NCBI RefSeq assembly: GCF_001713355.1
Contig: NZ_CP016448.1
Coordinates: forward strand, 3,658,001 to 3,722,000
DNA length: 64,000 nt
Source: Methyloversatilis sp. RAC08
Lineage (GTDB): Bacteria > Pseudomonadota > Gammaproteobacteria > Burkholderiales > Rhodocyclaceae
Direction of reading: 5' to 3'
Position 1 is the first letter of the stretch, and each line of letters begins with the position of its first letter. Position numbers and translations under genes: made by a program. Shown piece after piece: positions 33,925 through 43,500 of this stretch. The notes under the pieces were generated by a model. That model had not been told where the DNA came from. It searched no databases and saw only the letters and a program-made list of their open reading frames with translations.

Positions 33925-34962
33925 TCATCGCGCAGTCTCCGCCAGCAGCGCCGTGGCGACGGCAGGGGCGCAGGTGGTGGCGTCATCAAGGCAGGTCGGT
34001 GCGCAGTCGGTCAGCAGGCTGGCGAGCGTGACCGCGCGGCGATCGAGCGCGTCGGCAAGGCGGGCGGCGATCATGCAGCCGGCGCCGGCGCACACCACCG
34101 GTGCGTCAGCGGGCAGGTTGGCGATGCCCGGCAGGGCGCGGCTGGCGTCGACCAGTGTCGCGAGCTGGGCGTCGGCGAAGGTGGCGGCCAATGTGCGCCA
34201 GTCGTCCATCGATCCTTCGTCGACATCGCGACCGATCATGCGGGCGAGGCGTCGGGCGCTGGCCTGCGGCGTCTTGGCGCCGCCGTCGGCCGCCGGATAC
34301 TGGTCGGCGTATTCCGGCAACTCGCCGAGCAGGCGCCAGATGTCGGCGGTGGTCGCAAAGTGTTCGGCCATCACGCGGTGCCGCCGGCCGCGGAAATCGA
34401 CGGCCGGGGCCAGCGCCATCAGCGGCGTGCGGACCAGGCCGGCATACACCAGCTCGCCGCTGATGAGCCGGTCGGCGTCGCTGCGGCTGGCGCTGGCCAC
34501 CCCGCGGTCGATCACGATGAGGTCGCTCGTGGTGCTGCCGATGTCGGCCAGCAGCGCCTGCGGGCAGCGGCTCGCGACCCAGGCGGCAGTCGCCAGCCAG
34601 TTGGCCGACGCGATGTCGTCGGCGTGCGCGGCGGCGGCTGACGGTGCAACCCAGCCGCTGCGCCCCGCATACAAGTGCAGTTCGCCCGGAAGTGCTGCGG
34701 TCAGCCGCTCGACGATGGCCACCACCCCGGCCGCGCGCGAATCGAACAGGTCCACCATTTCACCGGTCATCGTGACGGCGTGGTGGCGGGTGTCGCCGAG
34801 TGCTGCACGCGCCTGCGCAACGGCTGCATCCAGCTTGTCCAGTCCCTGCCACAGCGGGCAGGCGACCTGCACGACGCCGGTGACGCGGCCGCGCTCGACG
34901 CGCGCTGCCTTCACGTGCGCGCCGCCGATGTCCCAGCCGGTGATGGTGCAGTCAGACGACAT
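33925..34962 (-). CDS. mfnF: Hydantoinase/oxoprolinase-family H4MPT-pathway protein, MfnF-like
   Basis: A 345-residue ASKHA-fold protein: WDIGGAHVKAARVERGRVTG is the phosphate-1 loop, and LLADIGSTTSDLIVIDRG the second phosphate loop. Archaeal MfnF condenses tyramine-glutamate with the furan diphosphate to build the methanofuran core. Bacterial homologues are annotated as H4MPT-linked C1-transfer proteins. The start at 34962 lies 11 bases inside the 3' end of the ATP-grasp gene, so the two are translationally coupled. Function here is inferred from homology by eye and context. Confidence 0.8.
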   Translation of the reverse strand: MSSDCTITGWDIGGAHVKAARVERGRVTGVVQVACPLWQGLDKLDAAVAQARAALGDTRHHAVTMTGEMVDLFDSRAAGVVAIVERLTAALPGELHLYAGRSGWVAPSAAAAHADDIASANWLATAAWVASRCPQALLADIGSTTSDLIVIDRGVASASRSDADRLISGELVYAGLVRTPLMALAPAVDFRGRRHRVMAEHFATTADIWRLLGELPEYADQYPAADGGAKTPQASARRLARMIGRDVDEGSMDDWRTLAATFADAQLATLVDASRALPGIANLPADAPVVCAGAGCMIAARLADALDRRAVTLASLLTDCAPTCLDDATTCAPAVATALLAETAR

Positions 34963-35959
34963 CGGCGGCCTGCGTGAGATCGATGCGCTGCGGCTGCGCG
35001 ACGCCGGCCGCACGCCACAACGGGCCGCCGTCTGCCACGGCCAGTGTGGCGGCGAGCAGGTTGCAGCCCAGCGCGTCATGCAGCGCGCAGGCCGAAGTGC
35101 TCAGACGCGGGTTCAGTTCGACCACGACCGGGCCGTCGGCGGTGTGCAGCACGTCGACGCCGACGTGACCGAGCAGACCAGGCAGGGCGGCGGCGATGCG
35201 CCCTGCCAACGCCCTGTATGTCTCGTCGATCGGCACCTCACCGACCGCCAATGCGGCGAGCGACACCCGTTCGCCGTCGAGCGCCAGCTGCTGGCGGTTG
35301 ATCGACAGCAGCACCGCTTCGCCGCGCCCGCACAGCAGATTCAGGCTGCGCGCCTCGCCCGCCATCCAGGGCTGCGCCACGAAGCCCGGGTGCAGTGCCT
35401 GCGCGGCCCGATGCACGGTATCGAAAACCCGCAGGCCATCGCAGCCGGCGCCGTCATCCGGCTTGACGACCCAGCGACCGGGCAGCGCCGGCAAGGTCGC
35501 GGCATCGGTGAAATGCGGCAGCACGTTGATGCCGGCCCCGGCAAGACAGGTCGCAGTCATCGACTTGGATGCGCCGATGCGACAGGCGTCGGCGTCGCAG
35601 CCAAGCAGCGTCTTGCCGGCGCCCGTGACCCGGGACGTCAGTGCGGCGAGCACGCCGCCGGTTTCAGGCGCGACGACGAGCACCGCGTCGGCCGCGTCGA
35701 GCGCGCGGTCGAAACACGCTGCAAAACCGGCATCGAAGGCGTCGTCGTCGGTGACCACAATCAGGTGTGCCGGGAAGCCGGGCGGCGGCAGCCTGGCGTC
35801 ATGCAGCAGGATGATCTCGATATCGGGCAGCGCCGCCGCATCGCGCAGCAGGGCATCGTGCATCAGCTGGCCTTCGCGCAGCAGCGAGGGCGGCAAATGG
35901 CGCTGGCCGGCCAGTCCGCCGCCGGTGATAAACTCGAATACGAAAATTCGACGCTTCAT
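34952..35959 (-). CDS. mfnD: ATP-grasp ligase, MfnD-like (tyramine-glutamate ligase family)
   Basis: A 335-residue ATP-grasp_3 protein. It has an N-terminal Rossmann-like part, the lid segment GRWVVKPDDGAGCDGLRVFD (about 165-185) and a C-terminal metal-binding region VVVELNPRLSTSA. Archaeal MfnD joins glutamate to tyramine, the first committed methanofuran step; methylofuran also carries tyramine and glutamates. First gene of a three-gene minus-strand run; its start is only 10 bases from that of the divergent HisA-like gene. Confidence 0.8.
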   Translation of the reverse strand: MKRRIFVFEFITGGGLAGQRHLPPSLLREGQLMHDALLRDAAALPDIEIILLHDARLPPPGFPAHLIVVTDDDAFDAGFAACFDRALDAADAVLVVAPETGGVLAALTSRVTGAGKTLLGCDADACRIGASKSMTATCLAGAGINVLPHFTDAATLPALPGRWVVKPDDGAGCDGLRVFDTVHRAAQALHPGFVAQPWMAGEARSLNLLCGRGEAVLLSINRQQLALDGERVSLAALAVGEVPIDETYRALAGRIAAALPGLLGHVGVDVLHTADGPVVVELNPRLSTSACALHDALGCNLLAATLAVADGGPLWRAAGVAQPQRIDLTQAADVV

Positions 35960-35969
35960 ATAAGGATTC

Positions 35970-36704
35970 GTGGTGCCTCAAATCATTCCCGTCATCGATC
36001 TGATGAACGGCCAGGTCGTGCATGCGCGCCGCGGCGACCGGCAAGCTTACCAGCCGCTGCAGTCATCACTGGTCGATGGCTGCGACCCGCACGAGGTGGC
36101 ACAGGCGCTGATCGAGGCGACCGGTGCGCGCCAGATCTATGTGGCCGACATCGATGCGATTCGCGCGCCGGGCGCTGGAAAGGCGAACGGCAAGGGCGAC
36201 CGCAAGGATGGTGGCGAGGGCGCTGCCAGGGCTGACCACACGACGCTGATCGCCGAACTGGCGGCGCGACACCCCGATGTAGAGTGGTGGGTCGATGGCG
36301 GCTATGTCGATGCCACGCCTGCGCTGGCGCTGCATCGTGCGGCCGGCGTGACGCCGGTGTTCGGCACCGAGTCGATGCGCAGCTATGGCGCGCTGCGCAA
36401 GTTCCGCAACGCGCGCATCGACACCGTGCTGTCGCTCGATTACCGGCGTGGTGTTCCGCTCGGCCCGGACTGGTCCTACGACCCGGTCGAGTGGCCGGCG
36501 CGGGTGCTCGCGATGGAACTGGGGCGTGTCGGGGCCGATGACGGCCCCGCGCTGCAGCTGATCCGCACGCTGCAGTCGATGCGTTCGGACGTGGACGTCA
36601 TCGCCGCCGGCGGTGTGCGCAACCGCGAGGACCTGCGCGCGCTTGACGGCATCGGCGTCACGGCGGTGCTGGTCGCGAGCGCGCTGCACGACGGGCGGCT
36701 GTAG
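35970..36704 (+). CDS. HisA/HisF-related TIM-barrel protein of the C1-cofactor cluster
   Basis: A 244-residue His_biosynth-fold protein. VIDLMNGQVVHARRGDRQ at the start and VIAAGGVRNREDLRAL near the end are the two phosphate-binding halves of the barrel. A Gly/Lys-rich insert (about 70-83) is unlike true HisA. HisA-like genes of this kind sit in H4MPT/methylofuran gene clusters of methylotrophs (recollection), so it is unlikely to be the histidine enzyme. GTG start with AAGGA upstream; a second GTG follows directly. Confidence 0.75.
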   Translation: MVPQIIPVIDLMNGQVVHARRGDRQAYQPLQSSLVDGCDPHEVAQALIEATGARQIYVADIDAIRAPGAGKANGKGDRKDGGEGAARADHTTLIAELAARHPDVEWWVDGGYVDATPALALHRAAGVTPVFGTESMRSYGALRKFRNARIDTVLSLDYRRGVPLGPDWSYDPVEWPARVLAMELGRVGADDGPALQLIRTLQSMRSDVDVIAAGGVRNREDLRALDGIGVTAVLVASALHDGRL

Positions 36705-36716
36705 ATCTCACTTTCA

Positions 36717-37535
36717 TCACCAGCTGAGCGGATTGACCCGGTAGTAGCGGCTCAGCTCGTCGAACACGTCGGGAAAGCTTGCGGCCAGATGCTGCGGCCG
36801 CTCGAAGAAGGCTTCCGACGCCACCGCAAAAAACTCGGCCGGGCTGCTTGCGCCATACGGATCGAGTGCCGGTGCAGACTCGCCCTGCAACTGGCGGCGT
36901 AACCGGTCGTAGGCGGCGTCGAACACGCGCGTCCAGCGCTCGACGCGTTGGCGGCCGACCAGCGGTGGGGCGCCATTGGCGTCGCCGTTCTCCTGATCCA
37001 GCTGATGCGCGAATTCGTGGATGACGACGTTGTGGCCGTCGGACGCATCGGCGGCGCCGCGCAAGACGTCGTCCCACGACAGGACGACATGCCCGCGCGC
37101 CGATGACTCGCCCAGATGGACCGCATGCCCTTCATGCACGACGCCGGCGGCGTCGGTGGTCAGGCGCCGAACGGAGAAAGCCGACGGGTAGATCAGGATT
37201 TCACGCAGTTCCGGGAAGTAGCCGCTGCGCCGGTTCAGCAGCAGCAGGCAGGCCTGGGCGGCGATGGTCACCCGCATGTCGTCGGTCACCTCCAGTCCGT
37301 CGCAGCCGACAAAGGTCTTTTCGGCGACGAACACCTGGATGTGCTTCTTGAGCTGGATTTGCAGGTCGGCCGGCAGCAGCCGGACCTGCGGCACGCGCTG
37401 GCGCAGGGTGGCCCGCCAGTCCGGCGGGAACGGCCGGCTGCGCAGCCAGCGGCGGCGCGATTCGATGCGCAGCGGTTCGGCGAGCAGCCAGACCGCCGGG
37501 ATCAGCGTCAGCAGGATGAAGAGGAGCAGCGGCAC
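36717..37535 (-). CDS. mtfA: MtfA-type M90 zinc metallopeptidase
   Basis: A 272-residue protein with HExxH in VVIHEFAHQLDQENGDANG and the conserved ILIYPSAF, VVLSWDDVLRG and SPAEFFAVASEAFFE segments of MtfA. In E. coli MtfA binds the glucose repressor Mlc and has aminopeptidase activity. An N-terminal hydrophobic helix (3-18) suggests a membrane anchor, seen in many homologues. The start is GTG at 37535. Convergent with the HisA-like gene (12 bases apart). Confidence 0.9.
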   Translation of the reverse strand: MPLLLFILLTLIPAVWLLAEPLRIESRRRWLRSRPFPPDWRATLRQRVPQVRLLPADLQIQLKKHIQVFVAEKTFVGCDGLEVTDDMRVTIAAQACLLLLNRRSGYFPELREILIYPSAFSVRRLTTDAAGVVHEGHAVHLGESSARGHVVLSWDDVLRGAADASDGHNVVIHEFAHQLDQENGDANGAPPLVGRQRVERWTRVFDAAYDRLRRQLQGESAPALDPYGASSPAEFFAVASEAFFERPQHLAASFPDVFDELSRYYRVNPLSW

Positions 37536-37606
37536 GTCTGGCCAATCTCGCCGGTTGGGGTTCGAAGAAGCTGGGGTCGCGCCGCCGTCATTTCAACGCC
37601 GCCGTT

Positions 37607-38137
37607 TCAGGCGCGTGGCGCGTCGCCGAGCGCCGCTGCGCCGAGAAAGTCCATCTTGCCGACCTCGACGCCGAGGTGGCGCAGGATGGCGTAGGTGGTC
37701 GTGGCGTGGAAATACAGATTGGGCAGCACGAAATCGAGCAGATAGCGCAAGCCCTTGAAATGCGCATCGTGTCCGGCCAGCCGGAACGTGATGTCGCGCT
37801 CCTCGCTGCCGTCGATCTGCGCCGCGCCGAAGCCCTGCACGAAGTCGATGGCCTTGGCGATGCGGGCCTGCAGTTCGGCGAAGGTCGCTTCGTTGTCCTC
37901 CCAGCGCGGCACCTCGGCACCGGCCAGACGCGCCGCGCCGCCCTTGGCGATGTCGGTCGCGATCTGCACCTGGCGCGGCAGCGCGAACATGTCGGGTGAA
38001 AGCCGCGCGTGGATGAACACCGATTCATCGATCTTGCGTGCGGCCGCATGCGCCGCGGCCTTGTCGAGCACGGCAGACATGTTCTGGAGCACCCGCACGA
38101 ATACGGGTATCGAGGTTTCATACATGGAAATCGTCAT
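37607..38137 (-). CDS. DUF1993 family protein (DinB-like fold)
   Basis: A 176-residue protein. Starts with MYETSIPVFVRVLQNMSAVL and has the family's LSPDMFALPRQVQIATDIAKG, then FVLPNLYFHATTTYAILRHL with its conserved late histidine. Function of DUF1993 is unknown; the four-helix fold resembles DinB thiol-dependent enzymes. ATG at 38137 chosen because GGAG lies 5 bases upstream; the G-rich tandem repeat at 38148-38229 sits directly before that site. Confidence 0.85.
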   Translation of the reverse strand: MTISMYETSIPVFVRVLQNMSAVLDKAAAHAAARKIDESVFIHARLSPDMFALPRQVQIATDIAKGGAARLAGAEVPRWEDNEATFAELQARIAKAIDFVQGFGAAQIDGSEERDITFRLAGHDAHFKGLRYLLDFVLPNLYFHATTTYAILRHLGVEVGKMDFLGAAALGDAPRA

Positions 38138-38147
38138 CATCACTCCA

Positions 38148-38229
38148 GGGGGAAGGGGCAAGGGGCAAGGGGAAGGGGCAAGGGGAAGGGGCAAGGGGCA
38201 AGGGGCAAGGGGCAAGGGGCAAGGGGGCT
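38148..38229. repeat. G-rich tandem repeat (GGGGCAA / GGGGAA units)
   Basis: About 12 imperfect units of GGGGCAA or GGGGAA in a row on the plus strand. Such runs can form G-quadruplexes and vary in copy number by slippage. It lies in the gap between the SDR gene and DUF1993, in the 5' leader of the latter. Confidence 0.92.
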
Positions 38230-38271
38230 GGCTTTGGTTTTGCTCCCCGTACATTGCCCCTTGCGCCTGCC

Positions 38272-39009
38272 TCACCAGGGCAGCGTTTCGCCGACGTGCG
38301 TGAAGGTGCCGGTCGGGCCATCGGCGGGCAGGGTCGCCAGCAGCACGCTGGTGCGGCCGCCTTCCGACACTTCGATCGGCGCGTTCTCGCCGCCCATGTC
38401 GGTCTTCACCCAGCCCGGGTGGGCCGAATTGACCTTGATCGGCGTTGCGCGCAGTTCGTCGGCCAGGTGAACGGTGAAGGCGTTCAGCGCAGTTTTCGAG
38501 GCGTTGTAGGCGAAGGCCTTGGCCGCGGCGATCGGCGACTTCGGATCGCTCTGCAGCGTGAGTGAGCCGAGGATGCTCGACAGGTTGACGATGCGGCCTT
38601 CCGGCGACAGGCGGATCAGCGGCAGCAGCAGCTGGGTCAGCTCGACCACGGCGAAGAAATTGACGTCGAAGGTTTCGCGCAGCACGGCCGGCGTCACGCT
38701 GCTGGCGTTCGGCGCGAACAGGTCTTCCAGCGCGACGCCGGCGTTGTTGACCAGGATGTCGAGCTGGCCGTAGTGGTGCGCGAGGTGGTCATAGGCGTTC
38801 TCGTAGGTGGCCGGCTTCTTCGCGTCGAACGCGATCGCGCTGGCGGTGATGCCATCGGCGCGCAATGCGGCGATGGCTTCTTCGGCGCGTTCGGCATTGC
38901 GAACACCGAGCACCACTTCGATGCCGAGCTGGCCCAGGCCGCGTGCGGTTTCCAGGCCCAGGCCGCGGTTGGCGCCGGTGATGAAGGCGACTTTACGGGT
39001 AACGGTCAT
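38272..39009 (-). CDS. Short-chain dehydrogenase/reductase
   Basis: A 245-residue classical SDR: cofactor loop TGANRGLG (11-18), NNAG around 91-94, active-site Ser in NLSSILGSL and Tyr/Lys in YNASKTALNAF. The closest recognised type is the plant-like carbonyl reductase/CBR1 group by its HPGWVKTDMGG ending. GGAG lies upstream of the start. It follows the efflux outer-membrane gene by 11 bases, so it is the last or next-to-last gene of the efflux operon. Substrate unknown. Confidence 0.9.
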   Translation of the reverse strand: MTVTRKVAFITGANRGLGLETARGLGQLGIEVVLGVRNAERAEEAIAALRADGITASAIAFDAKKPATYENAYDHLAHHYGQLDILVNNAGVALEDLFAPNASSVTPAVLRETFDVNFFAVVELTQLLLPLIRLSPEGRIVNLSSILGSLTLQSDPKSPIAAAKAFAYNASKTALNAFTVHLADELRATPIKVNSAHPGWVKTDMGGENAPIEVSEGGRTSVLLATLPADGPTGTFTHVGETLPW

Positions 39010-39020
39010 GATGGATCTCC

Positions 39021-40529
39021 TCAATGATGTCGGGCATGCAGGGGCTGAACCGGCCCTGCGTCGGATGTATTGATGGCTTCGGCCGGGTCGTCCCAGCCGC
39101 CGCCGAGCGCACGGATGAGACCGACGGCGGCACGTGCGCGTTCGCCTTCGAGCTGCGACGCGACCCGCCGCTGCAGCAGCACGCTGCGGTCGGCGTCGAT
39201 CACGTCGAGAAAGCTGACCGAACCTTCGCGGTACTGGATCTGCGACAGCCGTGCCGCGCGCGTCGCCGCGCGGACCGCTTCGTCCTGGGCGCGCGTCTGA
39301 TCCGTCAGTATGCGCAGTCCGGCCAGATTGTCCTCAACTTCCCGGAAGGCATTCAGCACGGTCTGCCGATAGTTGGCGACATCTTCCTCCCAGGCGGCGC
39401 GGGCGCGCTCCAGTCCGGCGTCGCGCGCACCGCCGTCGAAGATGGGCAGCGTGAGCGCGGTGCCGACCAGCGGACCGAGCAGGAAGCTGCGGCTCGACCA
39501 CTGGAACAGATTGCCCAGTTCGGACGATTCGTAACCGAGCGCGCCGGTCAGGTTGAGGCGCGGGAACCACGCCGTCTGCGCCACGCCTACCCGGGCATTC
39601 GCTGCTGCCATCGCGCGCTCGGCGGCGGCGATGTCGGGCCTGCGTTCCAGCAGCGTCGATGGCAGTCCGGGCGGCACGTTGACGCTGACCTGCTCCAGCG
39701 GGCTCGGTGGCAGGCTGAAATCGGCCGGCGCGCGGCCGAGCAGCAGCGCCAGCGCATGTTCGGCATTGGCGCGGCGGCGGGCGACGCCGAACGATTCCGA
39801 CTGCGCCGACGCCAGTTCGGTCTTCGCGCGTGCCAGATCGAGTTCGCTGATGTCACCCTCGTCGAAGCGTCGCTGCACCAGACGCAGTGCATCGGTGCGC
39901 AACTGCACGGTGCCGGCGTACAGCGCCTGTTCGGCATCCAGTTCGCGCAGCAGGAAATAGCCCTGGGCGACGTCGGCCTGCAGCGCGAGCTGCACCGAGC
40001 GGAACAGCGCCTCGCGCTGCTGTGCCGTGGCCGACGCAGCATCGACGCCGGCGGCTACGCGGCCGAACAGGTCGACCTCGTAGCCCACCGTCGCCTGGGC
40101 GCGCCACAGCGTCAGCGCGTTGGCGTCGCCGTCATCCTGCTGGCCGCGCGACGCTGGGGAGGCGCGCTGGCGGGTCGGGCCGAAGCCCGCGCTCACCTGC
40201 GGCGCGCGCAGCGAGCGGGCGTCCTTGAGCAGCGCCCGAGACTGCGCCAGCCGGGCGGCGGCGGCCTTCAGGTCCTGATTCGCGTCCAGCGCCTGCTTTT
40301 CGAGCGCGTTCAGCGTGGCGTCGCCGAACACCGTCCACCACTCGCCGCGGGCAATCTGTTCGGACGGCTGCGCCGGTTTCCAGTCGGCGTTGTCCACCGG
40401 CGCTTCCTTGAACGCGGCCGGTGTGTCGACCGTCGGGCGCTCGTAGGGCTGCACCACCGAGCAGCCGGCGAGCACCAGCAGGCTGGCCAGCAGCAACGCC
40501 GGCGCGCGGGGTCGGGGAATGAAGTTCAT
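39021..40529 (-). CDS. RND efflux outer-membrane lipoprotein, NodT/OprM family
   Basis: A 502-residue outer-membrane factor. Lipoprotein signal LLASLLVLAGC with the lipid-attached Cys at 23; then two repeats of the OEP domain with long coiled helices and porin strands (VGYEVDLFGRVAAGVDAASA, ALGYESSELGNLF). It completes the tripartite pump with the adaptor and transporter encoded upstream. Gap to the pump gene is 18 bases. Confidence 0.93.
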   Translation of the reverse strand: MNFIPRPRAPALLLASLLVLAGCSVVQPYERPTVDTPAAFKEAPVDNADWKPAQPSEQIARGEWWTVFGDATLNALEKQALDANQDLKAAAARLAQSRALLKDARSLRAPQVSAGFGPTRQRASPASRGQQDDGDANALTLWRAQATVGYEVDLFGRVAAGVDAASATAQQREALFRSVQLALQADVAQGYFLLRELDAEQALYAGTVQLRTDALRLVQRRFDEGDISELDLARAKTELASAQSESFGVARRRANAEHALALLLGRAPADFSLPPSPLEQVSVNVPPGLPSTLLERRPDIAAAERAMAAANARVGVAQTAWFPRLNLTGALGYESSELGNLFQWSSRSFLLGPLVGTALTLPIFDGGARDAGLERARAAWEEDVANYRQTVLNAFREVEDNLAGLRILTDQTRAQDEAVRAATRAARLSQIQYREGSVSFLDVIDADRSVLLQRRVASQLEGERARAAVGLIRALGGGWDDPAEAINTSDAGPVQPLHARHH

Positions 40530-40547
40530 GCGTAGGTCTCCCGTTGA

Positions 40548-43500
40548 TCAGTGGCCAGCCTGCGGCGCAAGCGCGGCAGCGGTGTCGGGGGTGTGGCCGG
40601 CGTGCGTCAGGCGGCGCCCGCTCAGCGAGCGCAGCAGCACGTAGAACACCGGCGTCAGGAACAGGCCGAACAGCGTCACGCCGAGCATGCCGGAGAACAC
40701 CGCAACGCCCATGGCATGACGCATTTCCGAGCCGGCGCCGGTCGAGATGACCAGCGGCACGACGCCCATGATGAAGGCGATCGAGGTCATCAGGATGGGG
40801 CGCAGGCGCATGCGGCTGGCGTCGATCGCCGCCTGCACGATACCGTGGCCGCGCAGTTCCAGTTCGCGCGCGAACTCGACGATCAGGATGGCGTTCTTCG
40901 CCGACAGTCCGACCAGCACCATCAGTCCGATCTGCGTGAAGATGTTGTTGTCACCCGCGGTGAGCCACACGCCAGTCAGCGCCGCCAGGATGCTCATCGG
41001 CACGATCAGGATGACGGCCAGCGGCAGCGTCAGGCTTTCGTACTGCGCGGCGAGCACGAGGAACACGAGCAGCACGCTGATCGGGAAAATCCACACACCG
41101 GCGTTGCCGGCCAGAATCTTCTGATAGGTCAGGTCGGTCCATTCGAACTTCACGCCGCGCGGCAGCGTTTCGGCCGCGATGCGCTCGGCCGCCGCCTGTG
41201 CCTGATCGGACGAATAGCCGGGCGCCGGTCCGCCGTTGATGTCGGCTGCGGTGTAGCCGTTGTAGCGCACCACCATTTCCGGTCCGAACGATGGCCTGAC
41301 CGTGACCAGCGAAGACAGCGGCACCATGTCGCCGTTGGTGTTGCGCGTCTTAAGCTGCAGGATGTCCTCGGCCTGGGCGCGGAACGGCGCGTCGGCCTGG
41401 GCCCGCACCTGATAGACGCGGCCGAAGCGGTTGAAGTCGTTCACGTAGAGCGAGCCGAGATAGATCTGCATGGTGTCGAACACGTCGGTGATCGGCACGC
41501 CGAGCTGCTTGGCGCGCGCCCGGTCCAGGTCGACGTCGAGCTGCGGCACGTTGATCTGGTAGCTGGAGAAGGTCGGGCCCAGTTCGGGTGCCTTCGCGGC
41601 CGCGGCGACGAAAGCCTGCGCGGCGGCATCCAGTTCCGCGTAGCCGAGCGATCCGCGGTCCTGCAGCTGCAGCTTGAAACCGCCCAGCGTACCCAGGCCC
41701 ATGACCGGCGGCGGCGGGAACACCGCGATGTAGGCGTCCTGGATCGCGGCGAACTTCTGGTTCAGCGAGGCGGCGATGGCGCCGGCCGACAAGTCCGCGC
41801 TTTTCCGCTCGTCGAAGGGCTTCAGCGTGGCGAACACGATGCCGGCGCTCGAACTGTTGGTGAAGCCGTTGATCGACAGGCCGGGGAAGGCGACCGCATT
41901 TTCCACGCCCGGCTGGGCCAGCGCGATGTCGCCCATGCGACGGATCACGTCTTCAGTGCGGTCGAGCGAGGCGCCTGACGGCAGTTGCGCGAAACTGATC
42001 AGGTACTGCTTGTCCTGCGCCGGCACGAAACCGCCGGGCACCAGATACGACAGGCCGACGGTGGCCGCGAGCAGCGCACCATAGACGCCCATGGCCGAGG
42101 CCTTGCGCGAAATCACGCCCGACACGCCGCGCGAATAGCGGTCCGACGCGCGGCTGAACACGCGGTTGAAGGCAGCGAAGAAGCGACCGAACAGGCGGTT
42201 CATGAGGCGCGTGAGCGCGTCCGGTTTCGCGTCGTGGCCCTTGAGCAGCAGCGCGGCCAGCGCCGGCGACAGGGTCAGCGAGTTGAAGGCGGAAATCACC
42301 GTCGAGATCGCGATGGTCATCGCGAACTGCTTGTAGAACTGGCCGGTCAGGCCGGTCATGAAGGCCAGTGGCACGAATACCGCGACCAGCGTCAGCGCGA
42401 TGGCGATGATGGGCCCGCTGACTTCCTGCATCGCGCGGTAGGTCGCATCGCGCGGGCTCAGACCTTCGCTGATGTTGCGCTCGACGTTCTCGACCACGAC
42501 GATGGCGTCATCGACCACGATGCCGATGGCCAGCACCATGCCGAACAGCGACAGCGCGTTGATCGAGTAGCCGAAGCCGAGCATCAGCGCGAAGGTGCCG
42601 ACGATGGACACCGGCACCGCCAGCAGCGGAATGATGGACGCACGCCAGGTCTGCAGGAACAGGATGACCACCAGCACGACCAGCGCCACCGCTTCGAGCA
42701 GCGTGACGATGACCGCCTTGATCGAGGCGCGCACGAACTGCGTCGGGTCATACACGATTCGGTATTCGACCGACGCCGGGAAGTCGGCCGCCAGTTCTTC
42801 CATGGTTGCGCGCACGCGGTCGGACACAGCCAGCGCGTTGGCGCCGGGCGACTGGAAGATCGGGATGGCGACGGCCGGCTTGTTGTCGAGCAGCGAGCGC
42901 AGCCCGTATTCGGACGCCGCCAGTTCGATGCGCGCCACGTCGCCCAGACGCGTGATGCCGCCGTCCGGCGACGACTTCAGGATGATGTCGGCGAATTCGG
43001 CTTCGGTCTTCAGCCGACCCTGGGCGTTGATCGACAGCTGCAGCGGCACGTCGCGCGCGTTCGGCGAACCGCCGATGACGCCGGCGGCGACCTGCACGTT
43101 CTGTTCGCGGATCGCACGCACCGCGTCGCTGGCGGTCAGGCCGCGCTGGGCCACCTTCTGCGGATCGAGCCACACGCGCATCGCATAGTTGCCGGAGCCG
43201 AACAGGCCGACCTCGCCGACGCCTTCCAGCCGCGCCAGCCGGTCCTTCACGTTGATGACGGCGTAATTGCGCAGATAGGTCATGTCATAGCGGTCGTCCG
43301 GCGACGTCAGGTGCACCACCATGGTCATGGTCGGCGAGCTCTTGATCGTCGTCACGCCGAGTCGCTGCACGTCTTCCGGCAGCCGCGGCAGCGCCTGTGA
43401 AACGCGGTTCTGCACGAGTTGCTGCGCCTTGTCCGGATCCATTCCGAGGCGGAAGTACACGGTCAGCGTGAGGTTGCCGTCGCTGTTGGCCTGCGACTGC

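Noticed and set aside
35970-36704. Calling the TIM-barrel gene hisA of histidine biosynthesis
   Set aside because: No other his gene is near, it carries an unusual insert, and it neighbours C1-cofactor genes; a related but distinct role is more likely.
38009-38565. ORFs reading through the GGGGCAA tandem repeat
   Set aside because: They encode only low-complexity Gly/Lys or Pro/Leu repeats and conflict with the DUF1993 and SDR genes.
39024-40535. 503-codon plus-strand ORF opposite the outer-membrane factor gene
   Set aside because: Antisense shadow of a well-supported gene; long spurious frames are common in high-GC DNA. The same applies to the long frames opposite the RND pump, RNase E, OvoA, OvoB and RbbA genes.
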